Source of the DNA: Aradus depressus
Taxonomy: Eukaryota > Arthropoda > Insecta > Hemiptera > Aradidae
Assembly: GCA_963662175.1 (NCBI GenBank)
Contig: OY759221.1
Location: 26,771,027 to 26,835,026 of the forward strand
DNA length: 64,000 nt
Reading direction: 5' to 3'
A program made the translations under genes and the position numbers. Numbering within the stretch: position 1 is the stretch's first letter; the number at the start of each line of letters is the position of its first letter. Under the pieces are notes generated by a model. That model was not told the origin of the DNA. It did no database searches and was given only the letters and a program-made list of their open reading frames with translations. This document shows positions 33,244 through 43,487 of the stretch, one piece after another.

Positions 33244-33355
33244 TTTTATATTCTTAATATATTTCAGAGAACTCTTCCTACAGCCCATTTCTTATAAAAC
33301 GCCATTAAACATTATTCTTAAGAAACCCTTATTTTAATACCTTGGATAGAACTAC

Positions 33356-33830
33356 CTAAGAAAAGGTCGTAGGTCAATTTGCTCGCCATGCACTGTTAGT
33401 AGTCCCAGCATGAACTAATCAACTAAGAGGTCATAGGTCAATTTGCTGGCCATGCACTATTAGTAGTCCCAGCATGAACTAATCAAATAAGAGGTCATAG
33501 ATCAATTTGCTGGCCATGCACTGTTAGTAGTCCCAGCATGAACTAATCAAGTAAGAGGTCATAGATCAATTTACTGGCCATGCACTGTTAGTAGTCCCAG
33601 CATGAACTAATCAAATAAGTTTTTGCTTTTTCATTCAAGACCAATCGCTTTTGAACCCTTACACTAAATATTGTGTCGATACATTCCTTATATCGATAGT
33701 TTTTGAATCGAGCTCCCTCATCAGATCCGATCCACTGCTTCATTTAAATCTTTGTAACTGCAATTTTTTTTCATTCATGGAATGAGGGGAGCGAAAAACA
33801 TGAAATTCCGGTGAAAACTTGGTCATGATG
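33356..33830 (-). repeat. family A copy carrying a 64-bp array
   Basis: A reverse family A copy whose head has been multiplied (see 33364-33620). It continues with ttgtgtcgatacattcctta and gaaaaacatgaaattccggt. Confidence 0.7.
33364..33620. repeat. 64-bp tandem array, 4 copies
   Basis: aggtc occurs at 33364, 33428, 33492 and 33556, an exact 64-bp period. The unit (aatttgctggccatgcactg ... cagcatgaactaatcaa) corresponds to the reverse head of family A. Confidence 0.93.
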
Positions 33831-34145
33831 CTATCTATTCCTTAAATATAAATAAATTAGAAGGAAATTCCATGAAGTCAAGAGGAAAGTTTGGAATATT
33901 TTACTTCAAAGAATAACGAAGTATTCACCAAGAAATTTAGTGAAATTTTTATGGTTACTTTGAACATAAAACGAAGAAATCTGGAAGTACAACAAAAACT
34001 AGATAACATAAAGAAAAAATAAAAATGTGTAAAAAAAAATGGTAAGAAGCCCCAGGAATACCTGGCATTTAGGGCTTCCTCCGTGAAAAGTTTAATTATA
34101 TCACTTTTATCTTCTTTATTTAATAATAACAATTTGGGGAAATAA
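33830..34145. other. unassigned AT-rich stretch
   Basis: The minus ORF at 33878-34132 is F/L-rich low complexity. A hAT-like end (cagcggttctcaac) occurs at 34149-34162. Confidence 0.35.
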
Positions 34146-34179
34146 ACCAGCGGTTCTCAACATGAACTTTGTAATATTA

Positions 34180-34380
34180 GTCGGTCATATCGCCTACTAC
34201 CAAAGCCCTCTGTTGGACATGAGCTCCACTCTACTTTCAAGAGTTTTGTCTATTTGGCTAGGTATAGGGGTCTATAACGAGAACCTGACATCGTACAGGC
34301 TCAGGCCCATCGCTCAACGTCACATCCGAAGGACGGCGTGCTCAAGGTTTTTTCCACCTCCTAGATAAAAGACTTAAGAG
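34180..34380 (-). mobile_element. tRNA-SINE, degenerate
   Basis: ggtcatatcgcctactacca and catccgaaggacggcgtgct identify it, but many differences separate it from other copies. Confidence 0.75.
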
Positions 34381-34504
34381 TATTATAGGCCATTATAATT
34401 TACTAATTAGTTATGATTAAAAAGTGGAATTCGTCTGACATAAAGCGGCAGATATATTGCTAACTCAACAAAAAAATGTTAAATATTTGTTATAGAATCC
34501 AACA

Positions 34505-34862
34505 TATATTCTGGGCATATGGCGTTCAGCTCTGGGGTTCTGCTGAACCATCTCACACCAAAAGAATTCAAGCCATTCAAAACAAAATTCTTCGAACAAT
34601 CACACAATGCTCGTAACTACATCTCGAACATAACATTACACCGCGATCTTAACATAACATTCTTACACGAAGTCACACCACAGTTATACACTAATTTGCA
34701 CAAAAAGTTCACACTTGGTCTGAACACACTGGTGAAAGCAATGTCGGTTCGTTCCTTGCCGGGCAGCCCACCTCGACGACTAAATCGTCGTTGGCCGTTT
34801 GACCTTCTGCCTGTGAAGGCGGTGGTGCTGACCAGCCGTCTCATCAAGTGACTAAGTAAAAA
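34505..34862 (+). pseudogene. jockey-like LINE reverse transcriptase C-terminal remnant
   Basis: One frame reads YGVQLWGSAEPSHTKRIQAI then QNKILRTITQC. After a frameshift NYISNITLHRDLNITFLHEV, and the end is RRLNRRWPFDLLP. This is the typical jockey C-terminal order (YG.qlWG..., QnkiLR.i, yvsN.tLh.DL). One frameshift separates the halves. A short 3' UTR and A-rich end run to about 34900. Confidence 0.78.
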
Positions 34863-34915
34863 TTGTCTATTAAATTGTGAAAAAATTAAATAAATACAGT
34901 GATATAATAGTTATT

Positions 34916-35096
34916 TATTATGACTCAGGCCCGGGCTTTAACTACGAGGTCATATCGCCTACCAGAGCGCTCTTTCGCCACTCTGGTGGCCATGACCCTG
35001 AATCTACTGTGGGAATCCTAAATTTTGACTACCTAAGTTTATTCACCTAGGGAGTCTTTAACGATTACCTGACATCGCAAAGGCTCGGGACCATTG
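34916..35096 (-). mobile_element. tRNA-SINE, 3' half
   Basis: tatgactcaggcccgggctt to ggctcgggaccattgta. Head and part of the middle domain missing. Confidence 0.82.
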
Positions 35097-35099
35097 TAC

Positions 35100-35560
35100 T
35101 AAAGTAATAATATAGACATATCAAAACAAAACGTATCATACCTGCAAAAAAATAATAATAATAAATTATGTCGTATGATCAAAATTGAATAAGTTTTTTT
35201 ATTTTTTTTTTCAAACCATCTATATTATGAAAACTGCCCAACAAAAAAATATTTTAATTAAAAACAGTAATCGATATTTAATTAAGATTTGTTGGTGAGC
35301 CCAGTGCTAATTAGTAAATCGAAATTAAAAATTCTTTGATATAATGTGGTCTGCACTTTATTAGTGTACCATTTAAACTAAAGGAAAAAAAGTTGGGAAA
35401 AATGCCAGGAGATGATAAACGCAAGATCGCAAAATGTTAATACAAAAGAAGAGTTATGAAAAAATTAAATACTTCAAAGAGAAATTACCTACATTGGGAT
35501 CTACTGAATACAGAAAACAACACAAATCTCTTCCACGCTAAGGAGACATAAAGGATAGAT
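35100..35560. other. unassigned AT-rich stretch
   Basis: No gene or recognised repeat. Confidence 0.45.
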
Positions 35561-35564
35561 ATAC

Positions 35565-36345
35565 CATTTTTGATAATTTCATCTTAGAAGCAACAATATC
35601 ATTTTCGAAGTTACAATATCTTCTTCGAAATATAAAGAAAACGTATGTTTTTAAAAAATATTGTCTATTTCACAAATAATATATAATATGGGAGTACTTT
35701 CGGTATTGCTACCATCTTCAGCCACGACTTAACAAATACTAAATTGAAGTTCAACTAGGTAGGTAGTTTACAATCTAAGCGGTAGGTAGGTATCCTTTTT
35801 CAGCCCCTACGGGGTTTTCCTTCCAGAAAGGATAGGAAAACCCCGTAGGGGCTGAAAAAGGATACCTACCTACCGCTTAGATTGTAAACTACCTACCTAG
35901 TTGAACTTCAATTTAGTATTTGTTAAGTCGTGGCTGAAGATGGTAGCAATACCGAAAGTACTCCCATATTATATATTATTTGTGAAATAGACAATATTTT
36001 TTAAAAACATACGTTTTCTTTATTTTTATCAAGTGTTTCACAATATCTCTGCAAAAATGTTAAGTATCATCTTCTTCGAAGCTATAAATAATATAATGTT
36101 CGAAACCACAATATCATCTTCGAAGCAAAAATATTATCTTCGAAACTAACATATCATCTTCAAAGCTAAAATATTATTTTCGAAGCTACAATATCATCTT
36201 AAAAGCAATAATATCATCTTCGAAGCTACAATATCATCTTCGTTCTACAATATCATCCTCAAAGCTATAATATAATTTTCGAAGCTACAATATCATCTTC
36301 AAAGATACAATAACGTTTTTCAAGCTAACAATATCATCTTAGAAG
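35565..36345. repeat. 20-bp tandem array interrupted by a foldback element
   Basis: Imperfect units of atatcatcttcgaagctaca, a 20-bp period, run from about 36085 to 36345, with a few units at 35568-35630. The two parts are split by the palindrome at 35632-36023. Confidence 0.8.
35632..36023. mobile_element. foldback element, perfect 190-bp inverted arms
   Basis: Left arm 35632-35821 and right arm 35834-36023 are exact reverse complements by eye, with a 12-nt centre. Ends are ataaagaaaacgtatg / catacgttttctttat. The innermost part is cagcccctacggggttttcc. No coding capacity. A diverged second copy at 55398-55643 has the same design, so this is a repeat family. Confidence 0.93.
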
Positions 36346-36599
36346 CTCTGTGAATAGAATGCGGGGATATTAGATGTGTATAACATGAAAAGGAAAGGGC
36401 CCAAGCCCACAATACTACTTGAGGAACGCCAACTTTCTCTTTTTTTTTCAGATATTGGAGATGTATGCAAAACCTTGGCTTACACAAAGGCTTTTACAGT
36501 CAGGGATTAGGATTTTAGGCTTAAGTAGATGTAAAGGGAAGGGAGTGCTTTGAGTTGCCGCACCGAATCCTGCTGTATCTTGATGCCCAACTCCGCCAA

Positions 36600-36800
36600 A
36601 TACTTTCTCAGTAAAATACTCTTCACTATTTTTACTTTCTTATATATTCAGCCTGTAAAATGGCCAAACAAGCCTGTCCCGAAACCAATTTTTTCACATG
36701 TTTGTTTGATTTACGCAGTTAGTCTCATCAACCAAATTTTCTTTAAAAAAAATGTTCTTTAATAAATTTCCAACAATGAAAATGCGATTCAATTAATGTA
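36600..36800 (+). repeat. family C dispersed repeat, interrupted
   Basis: Resembles 30.15-30.36 kb (tgtttgtttgatttacgc; aataaatttccaac) and resumes after the TIR element, at 37735. Confidence 0.5.
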
Positions 36801-36802
36801 TA

Positions 36803-37734
36803 ATTCTGTGGTCGCGAGGAAAAAGCGGGTAACTCCATTTTGTAAAAAAATTGAAAAAATGGGAAATTTGAGTAACATTTTTCATGTACACTTATTATAT
36901 CACAACAAAACCATAAAAATGCGGCTTTTATTCGCGCTATAACTAAATTTAGAATACAACAAATGTCATTTTTTAGGTAAAAACAAGGTAACTCCATTTT
37001 ATTTGGAGAAAAATAAGGTAACTCCATAAACTTGTAGAGAATCAATATAATTGTGAATTTACTAACATTATATTATAATTTATCGATGATTATACAAATT
37101 AAAAGAAAAATTTCAAGTTACTTGTGATTATACATGAAAGAATATTTATTTTTGATAAAAATTGGAAGAGAACTGTCAGTACTACAACGATGAGTTTTTT
37201 TGCCGTAACCTAGCAGATCTTCGCAAATTCAAATTTGGATTAGATTCGGTTGACTCAGGATTGGATCGTTTGTTGACATTTTTGGCAACACTTCTTTTTC
37301 GTTTTTCCCTGGTCACTTCTGGACTGCCTTCAGAGTTTTCGTTCAACTCGTCTTGTAAATCTATGAAATCTAAATCAGGATCTATGTTGACAAAAACATT
37401 GAAATCAAACAAAAACAGTTTTCAAAAGTTAATATCGTAAGCTTTTAGTAAAGATTAAACAATTGTTGTAAAAACTAGGTAACTCCATTACCGAGGAAAA
37501 ACCAGGTAACTCACCTTATTTTCTGTTATTTATTCGTATAACTTGAGTAAAGTTGTTTTGTATTTAAAGATTTTGATTGATAACATTGCGATTCATTCAA
37601 ACCATATGCCTCAATGCAAAAAAAAACATTTTCTGAACAGTCATTTCATCAAAACAATAACAAATACTTAAAACGTGTTTTTCTCGAAATTCAAAAAAAC
37701 GGAGTTACCTAGTTTTTCTTCGCGACCACAGAAT
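36803..37734 (-). mobile_element. unclassified TIR element with repeated AGGTAACTCC motifs
   Basis: Left end attctgtggtcgcgaggaaa and right end ttcttcgcgaccacagaat are inverse copies about 35-40 bp long. The motif ggtaactcc recurs near 36838, 36990, 37018, 37480 and 37506, and inverted (ggagttacc) at 37701. These subterminal iterations are like transposase-binding sites. A target duplication could not be settled. I do not recognise the superfamily. Confidence 0.75.
37140..37412 (-). CDS. basic ORF inside the TIR element, unknown function
   Basis: Minus-strand frame of 76 codons: acidic start (NIDPDLDFIDLQDELNE), a basic stretch (REKRKRSVAKNVNKR), and a C-terminal NLRRSARLRQKN. The RRSARLR motif is common at the edges of transposon and chromatin proteins and would serve as a nuclear localisation signal. 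It starts at a non-AUG or internal position, so it may be the last exon or a truncated tail. Confidence 0.35.
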
Positions 37735-37756
37735 CAATTTTAGTAGTTAACAGTTC

Positions 37757-38205
37757 AAAGTAATATTTAAATTGTAATGGAAGGCAATGAACGAATTTTA
37801 AAATATATTTTTTAGTAGTTACAGTACCCATTAAAAATAAAGAAAATAGATACGTGATGTGGTAATAACAGGATTTTCTTATACCAACCATGTTCTTACA
37901 GACCACTCTCCCCCATCCATCCCCCGTCTCAAATCCATTCCAAATTGTCATTACTGTCTATAAGAAAAACTTGGTATATTATAATTCTGAAAGTCTTCAT
38001 TGAAACACCACAGAAAATAGTTTTATGCCAAATGAATTTGAGAGGGCTGTAAAAGCGTGGTTGGTATAAGAAAGTCCTGTTATTGTCGCAACACATATTT
38101 ATTTTTAACTTTTTACTTAAAAAGCTACCAATAATAATAAGATATATTAAAATTCGTTGCTGTGCGTTACAATTTAAACTAAAAACAATTTCTTATAGAA
38201 ATTTA
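37757..38205. repeat. family D inverted-repeat element
   Basis: Left arm (aggcaatgaacgaattttaa ... taacaggattttcttatacc) is matched in reverse by the right arm (ggtataagaaagtcctgtta ... attaaaattcgttgctgtgc). Arms are about 170-180 bp. Relatives are at 24.0, 30.4 and 48.65 kb. Non-coding. Confidence 0.75.
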
Positions 38206-38209
38206 TTTA

Positions 38210-38580
38210 TTGCACATTCTTTGGAGCGCTGTTACTCTGATTGGCTCTATTTAATTTTTTAATAAAGATACTTTTTTTTTATAAAGAAAATAAAAGAGAT
38301 TAAAGAAAAAATGATGACAGGATGGAAAAAGTGTCAAAGTGTCAAGACACTAACAAAAGTTGACAGGGGAGCTGTGAAAGAAGAAACAATTAGATGCGGT
38401 AACAGTTTTAGAAAGTTACCTTCCGTCAACCAGACCAGCATCTATTGAAAATTATCCCATCATGAAACTCGTTTAACGGCTCTTGTCAAATTATTATTAT
38501 ATCTTATTATTGACAGTTATTTAGAAATCGTGGAAAAAAAAAATAGTACCTATCGTAGCGGTATCATCTTGAATTATGGG
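38210..38580. other. unassigned stretch
   Basis: AT-rich, no gene recognised. Confidence 0.4.
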
Positions 38581-38584
38581 GAGT

Positions 38585-38697
38585 TCTTAACATAAAAACT
38601 AATTAAGACATTCAGTATGGAAATTCCAAACACCATAAACGACACCTATTAAATTTCAGCAAAATCGGCTGAATCGACTCAACTCAAAACCCAAATA
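38585..38697 (+). repeat. family A fragment cut by a pogo insertion
   Basis: Forward copy (cgacacctattaaatttcag; gactcaactcaaaacccaaa) that stops at the TA where the pogo end begins. Confidence 0.7.
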
Positions 38698-38990
38698 CAG
38701 TAGAGCCCCGGTAAACCGGACACCGATTATCCAGACCTCCGGTTAATCCGGAAGGATTTTTTAAAAAAAATAATTAAAATTTAATAAACTAAAAATTAAA
38801 TTTAGGGAGCGGTAAGTACGAAAATAATTCAAAGAGAGTTACTCAGTTGGCTACGATGATGTACTTCGAGAAACAAAGCGATACATCATCTGCTAAGCTA
38901 CTGACCTTGAGGCGCCTACTAGATCGTACGGCAAAACGACATTGGTCTTCTTTAAAGCAAAAGAACATTACGAACTTTTTTCTAAAAATA
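38698..38990 (+). mobile_element. pogo/Tigger-type transposon relic
   Basis: Left end cagtagagccccggtaaacc, followed by gattatccagacctccggtt, is the pogo/Tigger terminal signature, preceded by TA. A transposase tail follows. The right end was not found; a weak ctactgta at about 39286-39293 might be its remnant. Confidence 0.75.
38835..38985 (+). pseudogene. pogo/Tigger (jerky-like) transposase C-terminal tail
   Basis: The frame reads MYFEKQSDTSSAKLLTLRRL then LDRTAKRHWSSLKQKNITNF. This is the closing segment of Tigger/jerky-type proteins (wfE.Q.d.s...ll.lrrl.d.a...r..slkQ..It.FF). CENPB helix-turn-helix and DDE domains are absent. Confidence 0.75.
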
Positions 38991-39190
38991 TTATTCTTGT
39001 TTTCATTACGTACCTACTGTACATTCAGCTCGGGGGTTTCCATTTTTCTTACTGATAAAGATGTATTTTGGTAACACGTTATTCTTGATGCACTGTTGAT
39101 TGAACCAAATGTTCCTATTCGCCTTTGCAAACTTAACACTTAATTTACTAAACTTTACCGCGTTAACCGCCCGACTCGCAGTATTAACAA

Positions 39191-39286
39191 CTTCTAAGTT
39201 GAGGAACGCGGACATATTCAAAGAGAACGTATATTATTCATTTATTACAAGTTTCCACAATATGTCCGCGTTCCTCAACTTAGAAG
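39191..39286. other. perfect 28-bp stem hairpin
   Basis: cttctaagttgaggaacgcg+gacatatt (39191-39218) is the exact inverse of 39259-39286, around a 40-nt loop. The size suits a small-RNA precursor or foldback scrap, but no transcript evidence is possible here. Confidence 0.9.
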
Positions 39287-39423
39287 CTACTGTACATTGT
39301 TTTATTTTATAGTCCTGTTCAGAATTTAACGTTTACATATTTCGTTTCTAAAATTCTTAATTTTTACATTATAACATTATTGTACCGTGATTTGTTTTGT
39401 ACAGTAGTACTACACAATAAATA

Positions 39424-39733
39424 AGGGCGCCGGTAGCTCAGTGGTATGCGTGCTTGACTTCTGAGCTCAAGGTCGTGGGTTCATAACCCGACTGAGGCCC
39501 TTAGTTTATTTTATCTGGGAGGTAAAATAAATTTAAGCATGCCGTCCTTCGGATGGGACGTTAAGCGATGGTCCCGAGCCTGTACGATCAGGTACTCGTT
39601 AAAGACCCTTACCCTAGGTGAATAAAAATTTAGGACTCCCATGGTAGAGTTGGGCTCATGTCCACCAAAGTGATATGTAGTAGGCGATATGACCTCGTAG
39701 ATAAAGCCCGGGCATGATTCATAAAACCTAACC
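39424..39733 (+). mobile_element. tRNA-SINE, full length with target-site duplication
   Basis: Head agggcgccggtagctcagtg through tail ataaaacctaacc. Flanks tacacaataaata (39411-39423) and tacacaatgaata (39734-39746) are a 13-bp duplication with one mismatch. Confidence 0.95.
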
Positions 39734-39929
39734 TACACAATGAATAAATTTTGAGTTTTAATCACATGATGTTTTGTTTTGTTAACCCTATCTCAGTTCG
39801 TAGGTCGAAAACTTAGATCTACGACGTATACATTATGTAGCATTGAGAATAAAATTAAGCTGAAGGAAAAGGTGTATTTATAGGAGAAAAAAAAAATGGC
39901 TAAAATATTTATCATGTGCATTTTACAAG

Positions 39930-40220
39930 AAATCTAACGGCAGTTATTAGAGCTTTTTGTTAAGCCATCCCACCTAATCCGCCCCCTTCGGTCCATTTGG
40001 CTGAACAATAATAGGTGTCGTTAGAGGGTTCTGAATTGACATATAAAACTTCGTGTCGATACACTCATTCTATCGGGAATTATCGTGTTCACAAAAAGAT
40101 TTTTTTTTTTCATATTTGGAATCTAGAGGTTGAAAAACAAATTCCGATGTAATATCCGAAATTTTTGACCGATTGCATGACTTTCCCTAAACTTTGTTTA
40201 GCTGGGGGTGTAATAGTCAA
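39930..40220 (-). repeat. family A copy with right arm
   Basis: ctaacggcagttattagagc, cactcattctatcgggaatt, then terminal arm ttgaccgattgcatgacttt. Confidence 0.8.
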
Positions 40221-40224
40221 AACA

Positions 40225-40682
40225 AAAGTACTTTATATTCAAAAACAACATCAAAATGGAATTCAAGCAGAAAAAAAAGGTTGGATTTATGATATTATAT
40301 TATTGAATGTAAAAGGGGTTTCACTGCTTGATGCAAATAAGATGAAGATAAAAATAATACGATATGCATAAATAAATATAGGTACATCGCTAACAAATTT
40401 AGGATAAGAAGATACATAAATAAGATGAAACTTTCCCGGATTACCAACTTGAGGCTGTCTAACTGACATTAGATACTTTAATACTCTTGTACATAAATCA
40501 CTCATTTTATACTTACTTCCAAATATTTCCCAAGTATGACAATGTATTTTCAAAGTCCCCTCATAAATTACCTCAAGTTTATTGAAAAAACAACGACCTG
40601 TAAGACTGGCGATTTATCCTCTTATGATATTTTTCTCAACAGCAATATGTACATATTTTACTTGAAAACTTATGTAAAAATA

Positions 40683-40713
<31 letters not shown>

Positions 40714-40760
40714 ATACTTATTTATATAAGGGAAAGGGGTCGGTATAAGAAAGTTCTATT
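40225..40760. other. unassigned stretch with (AT)n
   Basis: Includes an (AT)n tract at 40681-40710 and a family D scrap (ggtataagaaagttctatta) at 40742. Confidence 0.45.
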
Positions 40761-40782
40761 ATGGCCACATTATTTACATATA

Positions 40783-42535
40783 TAGGTGTCGTCGTTAGAG
40801 GATAGATTCATTCTATCGGGAGTTATCGTGTTCACAGACCGTTAGATAGATTCATTCTATCGGGAGTTATCGTGTTCACAGACCGTTAGATAGATTCATT
40901 CTATCGGGAGTTATCGTGTTCACAGACCGTTAGATAGATTCATTCTATCGGGAGTTATCGTGTTCACAGACCGTTAGATAGATTCATTCTATCGGGAGTT
41001 ATCGTGTTCACAGACCGTTAGATAGATTCATTCTATCGGGAGTTATCGTGTTCACAGACCGTTAGATAGATTCATTCTATCGGGAGTTATCGTGTTCACA
41101 GACCGTTAGATAGATTCATTCTATCGGGAGTTATCGTGTTCACAGACCGTTAGATAGATTCATTCTATCGGGAGTTATCGTGTTCACAGACCGTTAGATA
41201 GATTCATTCTATCGGGAGTTATCGTGTTCACAGACCGTTAGATAGATTCATTCTATCGGGAGTTATCGTGTTCACAGACCGTTAGATAGATTCATTCTAT
41301 CGGGAGTTATCGTGTTCACAGACCGTTAGATAGATTCATTCTATCGGGAGTTATCGTGTTCACAGACCGTTAGATAGATTCATTCTATCGGGAGTTATCG
41401 TGTTCACAGACCGTTAGATAGATTCATTCTATCGGGAGTTATCGTGTTCACAGACCGTTAGATAGATTCATTCTATCGGGAGTTATCGTGTTCACAGACC
41501 GTTAGATAGATTCATTCAATCGGGAATTATCGTGTTCACCGACCGTTAGATAGATTCATTCTATCGGGAGTTATCGTGTTCACAGACCGTTAGATAGATT
41601 CATTCTATCGGGAGTTATCGTGTTCACAGACCGTTAGATAGATTCATTCTATCGGGAGTTATCGTGTTCACAGACCGTTAGATAGATTCATTCTATCGGG
41701 AGTTATCGTGTTCACAGACCGTTAGATAGATTCATTCTATCGGGAGTTATCGTGTTCACAGACCGTTAGATAGATTCATTCTATCGGGAGTTATCGTGTT
41801 CACAGACCGTTAGATAGATTCATTCTATCGGGAGTTATCGTGTTCACAGACCGTTAAATAGATTCATTCTATCGAGAGTTATCGTGTTCACAGACCGTTA
41901 GATAGATTCATTCAATCGGGAGTTATCGTGTTCACAGACGGTTAGATAGATTCATTCTATCGGGAGTTATCGTGTTCACAGACGGTTAGATAGATTCATT
42001 CTATCGGGAGTTATCGTGTTCACAGACCGTTAGATAGATTCATTCAATCGGGAGTTATCGTGTTCACAGACCGTTAGATAGATTCACTCTATCGGGAGTT
42101 ATCGTGTTCACAGACCGTTAGATAGATTCATTCTATCGGGAGTTATCGTGTTCACAGACCGTTAGATAGATTCATTCTATCGGGAGTTATCGTGTTCACA
42201 GACCGTTAGATAGATTCATTCTATCGGGAGTTATCGTGTTCACAGACCGTTAGATAGATTCATTCTATCGGGAGTTATCGTGTTCACAGACCGTTAGATA
42301 GATTCATTCTATCGGGAGTTATCGTGTTCACAGACCATTAGATAGATTCATTCTATCGGGAATTATCGTGTTCACAGACCATTAGATAGATTCATTCTAT
42401 CGGGAATTATCGTGTTCACATACATAGAGACGCACAGACATTTTTTTTTCATAATTGGATATTTCATAAGCTGGAGGTCGGAAAACACGAAATTTCTTTG
42501 AAAACTCCGCATCGAATTTTAACGCGATGTAAAAT
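40783..42535 (-). repeat. family A copy hosting the 44-bp satellite
   Basis: Left of the array is ataggtgtcgtcgttagag; right of it is cgtgttcacatacatagaga and then the terminal arm (ggaggtcggaaaacacgaaa; ctccgcatcgaattttaa). Both flanks belong in order to one reverse family A copy. Confidence 0.85.
40801..42420. repeat. 44-bp satellite, about 37 copies
   Basis: Unit gatagattcattctatcggg agttatcgtgttcacagacc gtta, exact 44-bp period. Roughly the first 16 units look identical. Variants (caatcggg, gacgg, gggaatt) cluster from 41515 rightward and at the right edge. Each unit contains a short hairpin, gataga-ttcat-tctatc. Confidence 0.97.
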
Positions 42536-42539
42536 GTTA

Positions 42540-42960
42540 ATTTCAGATAAAATATGTTTTCGACAAATTTATTTGTTCATAATTCAACAGATTTGTGTCT
42601 TCATGGCGTAGATATGATACGACAATATCAGATAAAAATAATTTGTTAAACATAATTTTTCCCCAACAGAAGCTAGCTAACAAATCCACAAAGACACGTA
42701 TTACTTTCCGGGAAGGAAGGAGAGAAACAGTGAGTTACGTAACTGGAGTAACTAGGAAGGTCAATGGATATGTGAGATCTAGACGAGGTAAATATGATCC
42801 TGTCGATAACTAGGAACTGGTTTGGGATAGCAAGGGCAGATAGGGGGGTTGAATGGAGAGGAAGTGCAACATCGATAGTCAGAAAACATCGAACTTATTT
42901 AATCGATGGTTCAATTTCGATATCATGACAAGAGTAAAATCATCGGCACGTACTTCTTCC
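42540..42960. other. unassigned stretch
   Basis: Plus ORF 42595-42813 contains an acceptor-like ttttccccaacag at about 42658-42670, followed by KLANKSTKTRITFREGRRE. No family recognised, and exon status is doubtful. Confidence 0.3.
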
Positions 42961-42964
42961 CTAA

Positions 42965-43484
42965 AAGGGCCCTCACACTGGCAAAAATATTGCACAAAAT
43001 TTGAGTGTCGACTAAACATTCGTGATGGAAGCACGGCGCATCGCGTTGTACTCAGCCATAGCCGCATACGTTTCTTTGCCCAGGGCAAATCCGGAGGTTG
43101 AAAGTAGCGTAGTTGTATTGTGTGCAGTGTTGAAGGAGTCTTTAAATGATCAAGAAGAAAAGATTGAGTGAAGTGGGAAAAGATTGAGAAAAGTGGGTCA
43201 GGAATTATTTGAAGAAGCGACCGACCCATGATCATCGTAACCTATTTCGCGAACTGAGCTTGGAACCTACACTTTATCAACATTTCCTCACACTACGCTC
43301 TCATGCTACAAAATATTGACAGGTCCGCAAAAATTTTCTAAACTTTCATAAAACTTTTGAACGCCCCACAAAATATTGAAACTCCTTTTTTTGCACAATA
43401 TTTGTCCACACACTCTCAATATTTTTGCACAAAACCGACATCTTCAAATTTTGGTGCAAACTTTTTGCCAGTGTGAGGGCCCCT
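42965..43484 (+). mobile_element. PIF/Harbinger element, internally deleted
   Basis: Inverted ends gggccctcacactggcaaaa / ttttgccagtgtgagggccc, flanked by TAA at 42962-42964 and 43485-43487, the 3-bp TWA duplication of Harbinger elements. 520 bp. Confidence 0.85.
43026..43312 (+). pseudogene. Harbinger transposase N-terminal remnant
   Basis: One frame starts MEARRIALYSAIAAYVSLPR. Another, after stops, has HDHRNLFRELSLEPTLYQHF, the segment preceding the helix-turn-helix and DDE domain in Harbinger nucleases. The catalytic domain is deleted. Confidence 0.65.
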
Positions 43485-43487
43485 TAA

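Noticed and set aside
37182..37412. Further exon of the Fas1 gene on the minus strand
   Set aside because: Sequence is highly charged with RRSARLR and lies inside a TIR element; no FAS1 domain motifs.
39286..39293. Right end of the pogo element
   Set aside because: Only ctactgta (8 bp) matches; too short to claim a terminus.
40801..42420. CRISPR-like regular repeats
   Set aside because: Units are directly adjacent 44-mers with no unique spacers, in animal DNA and inside a transposon copy: a satellite, not a CRISPR array.
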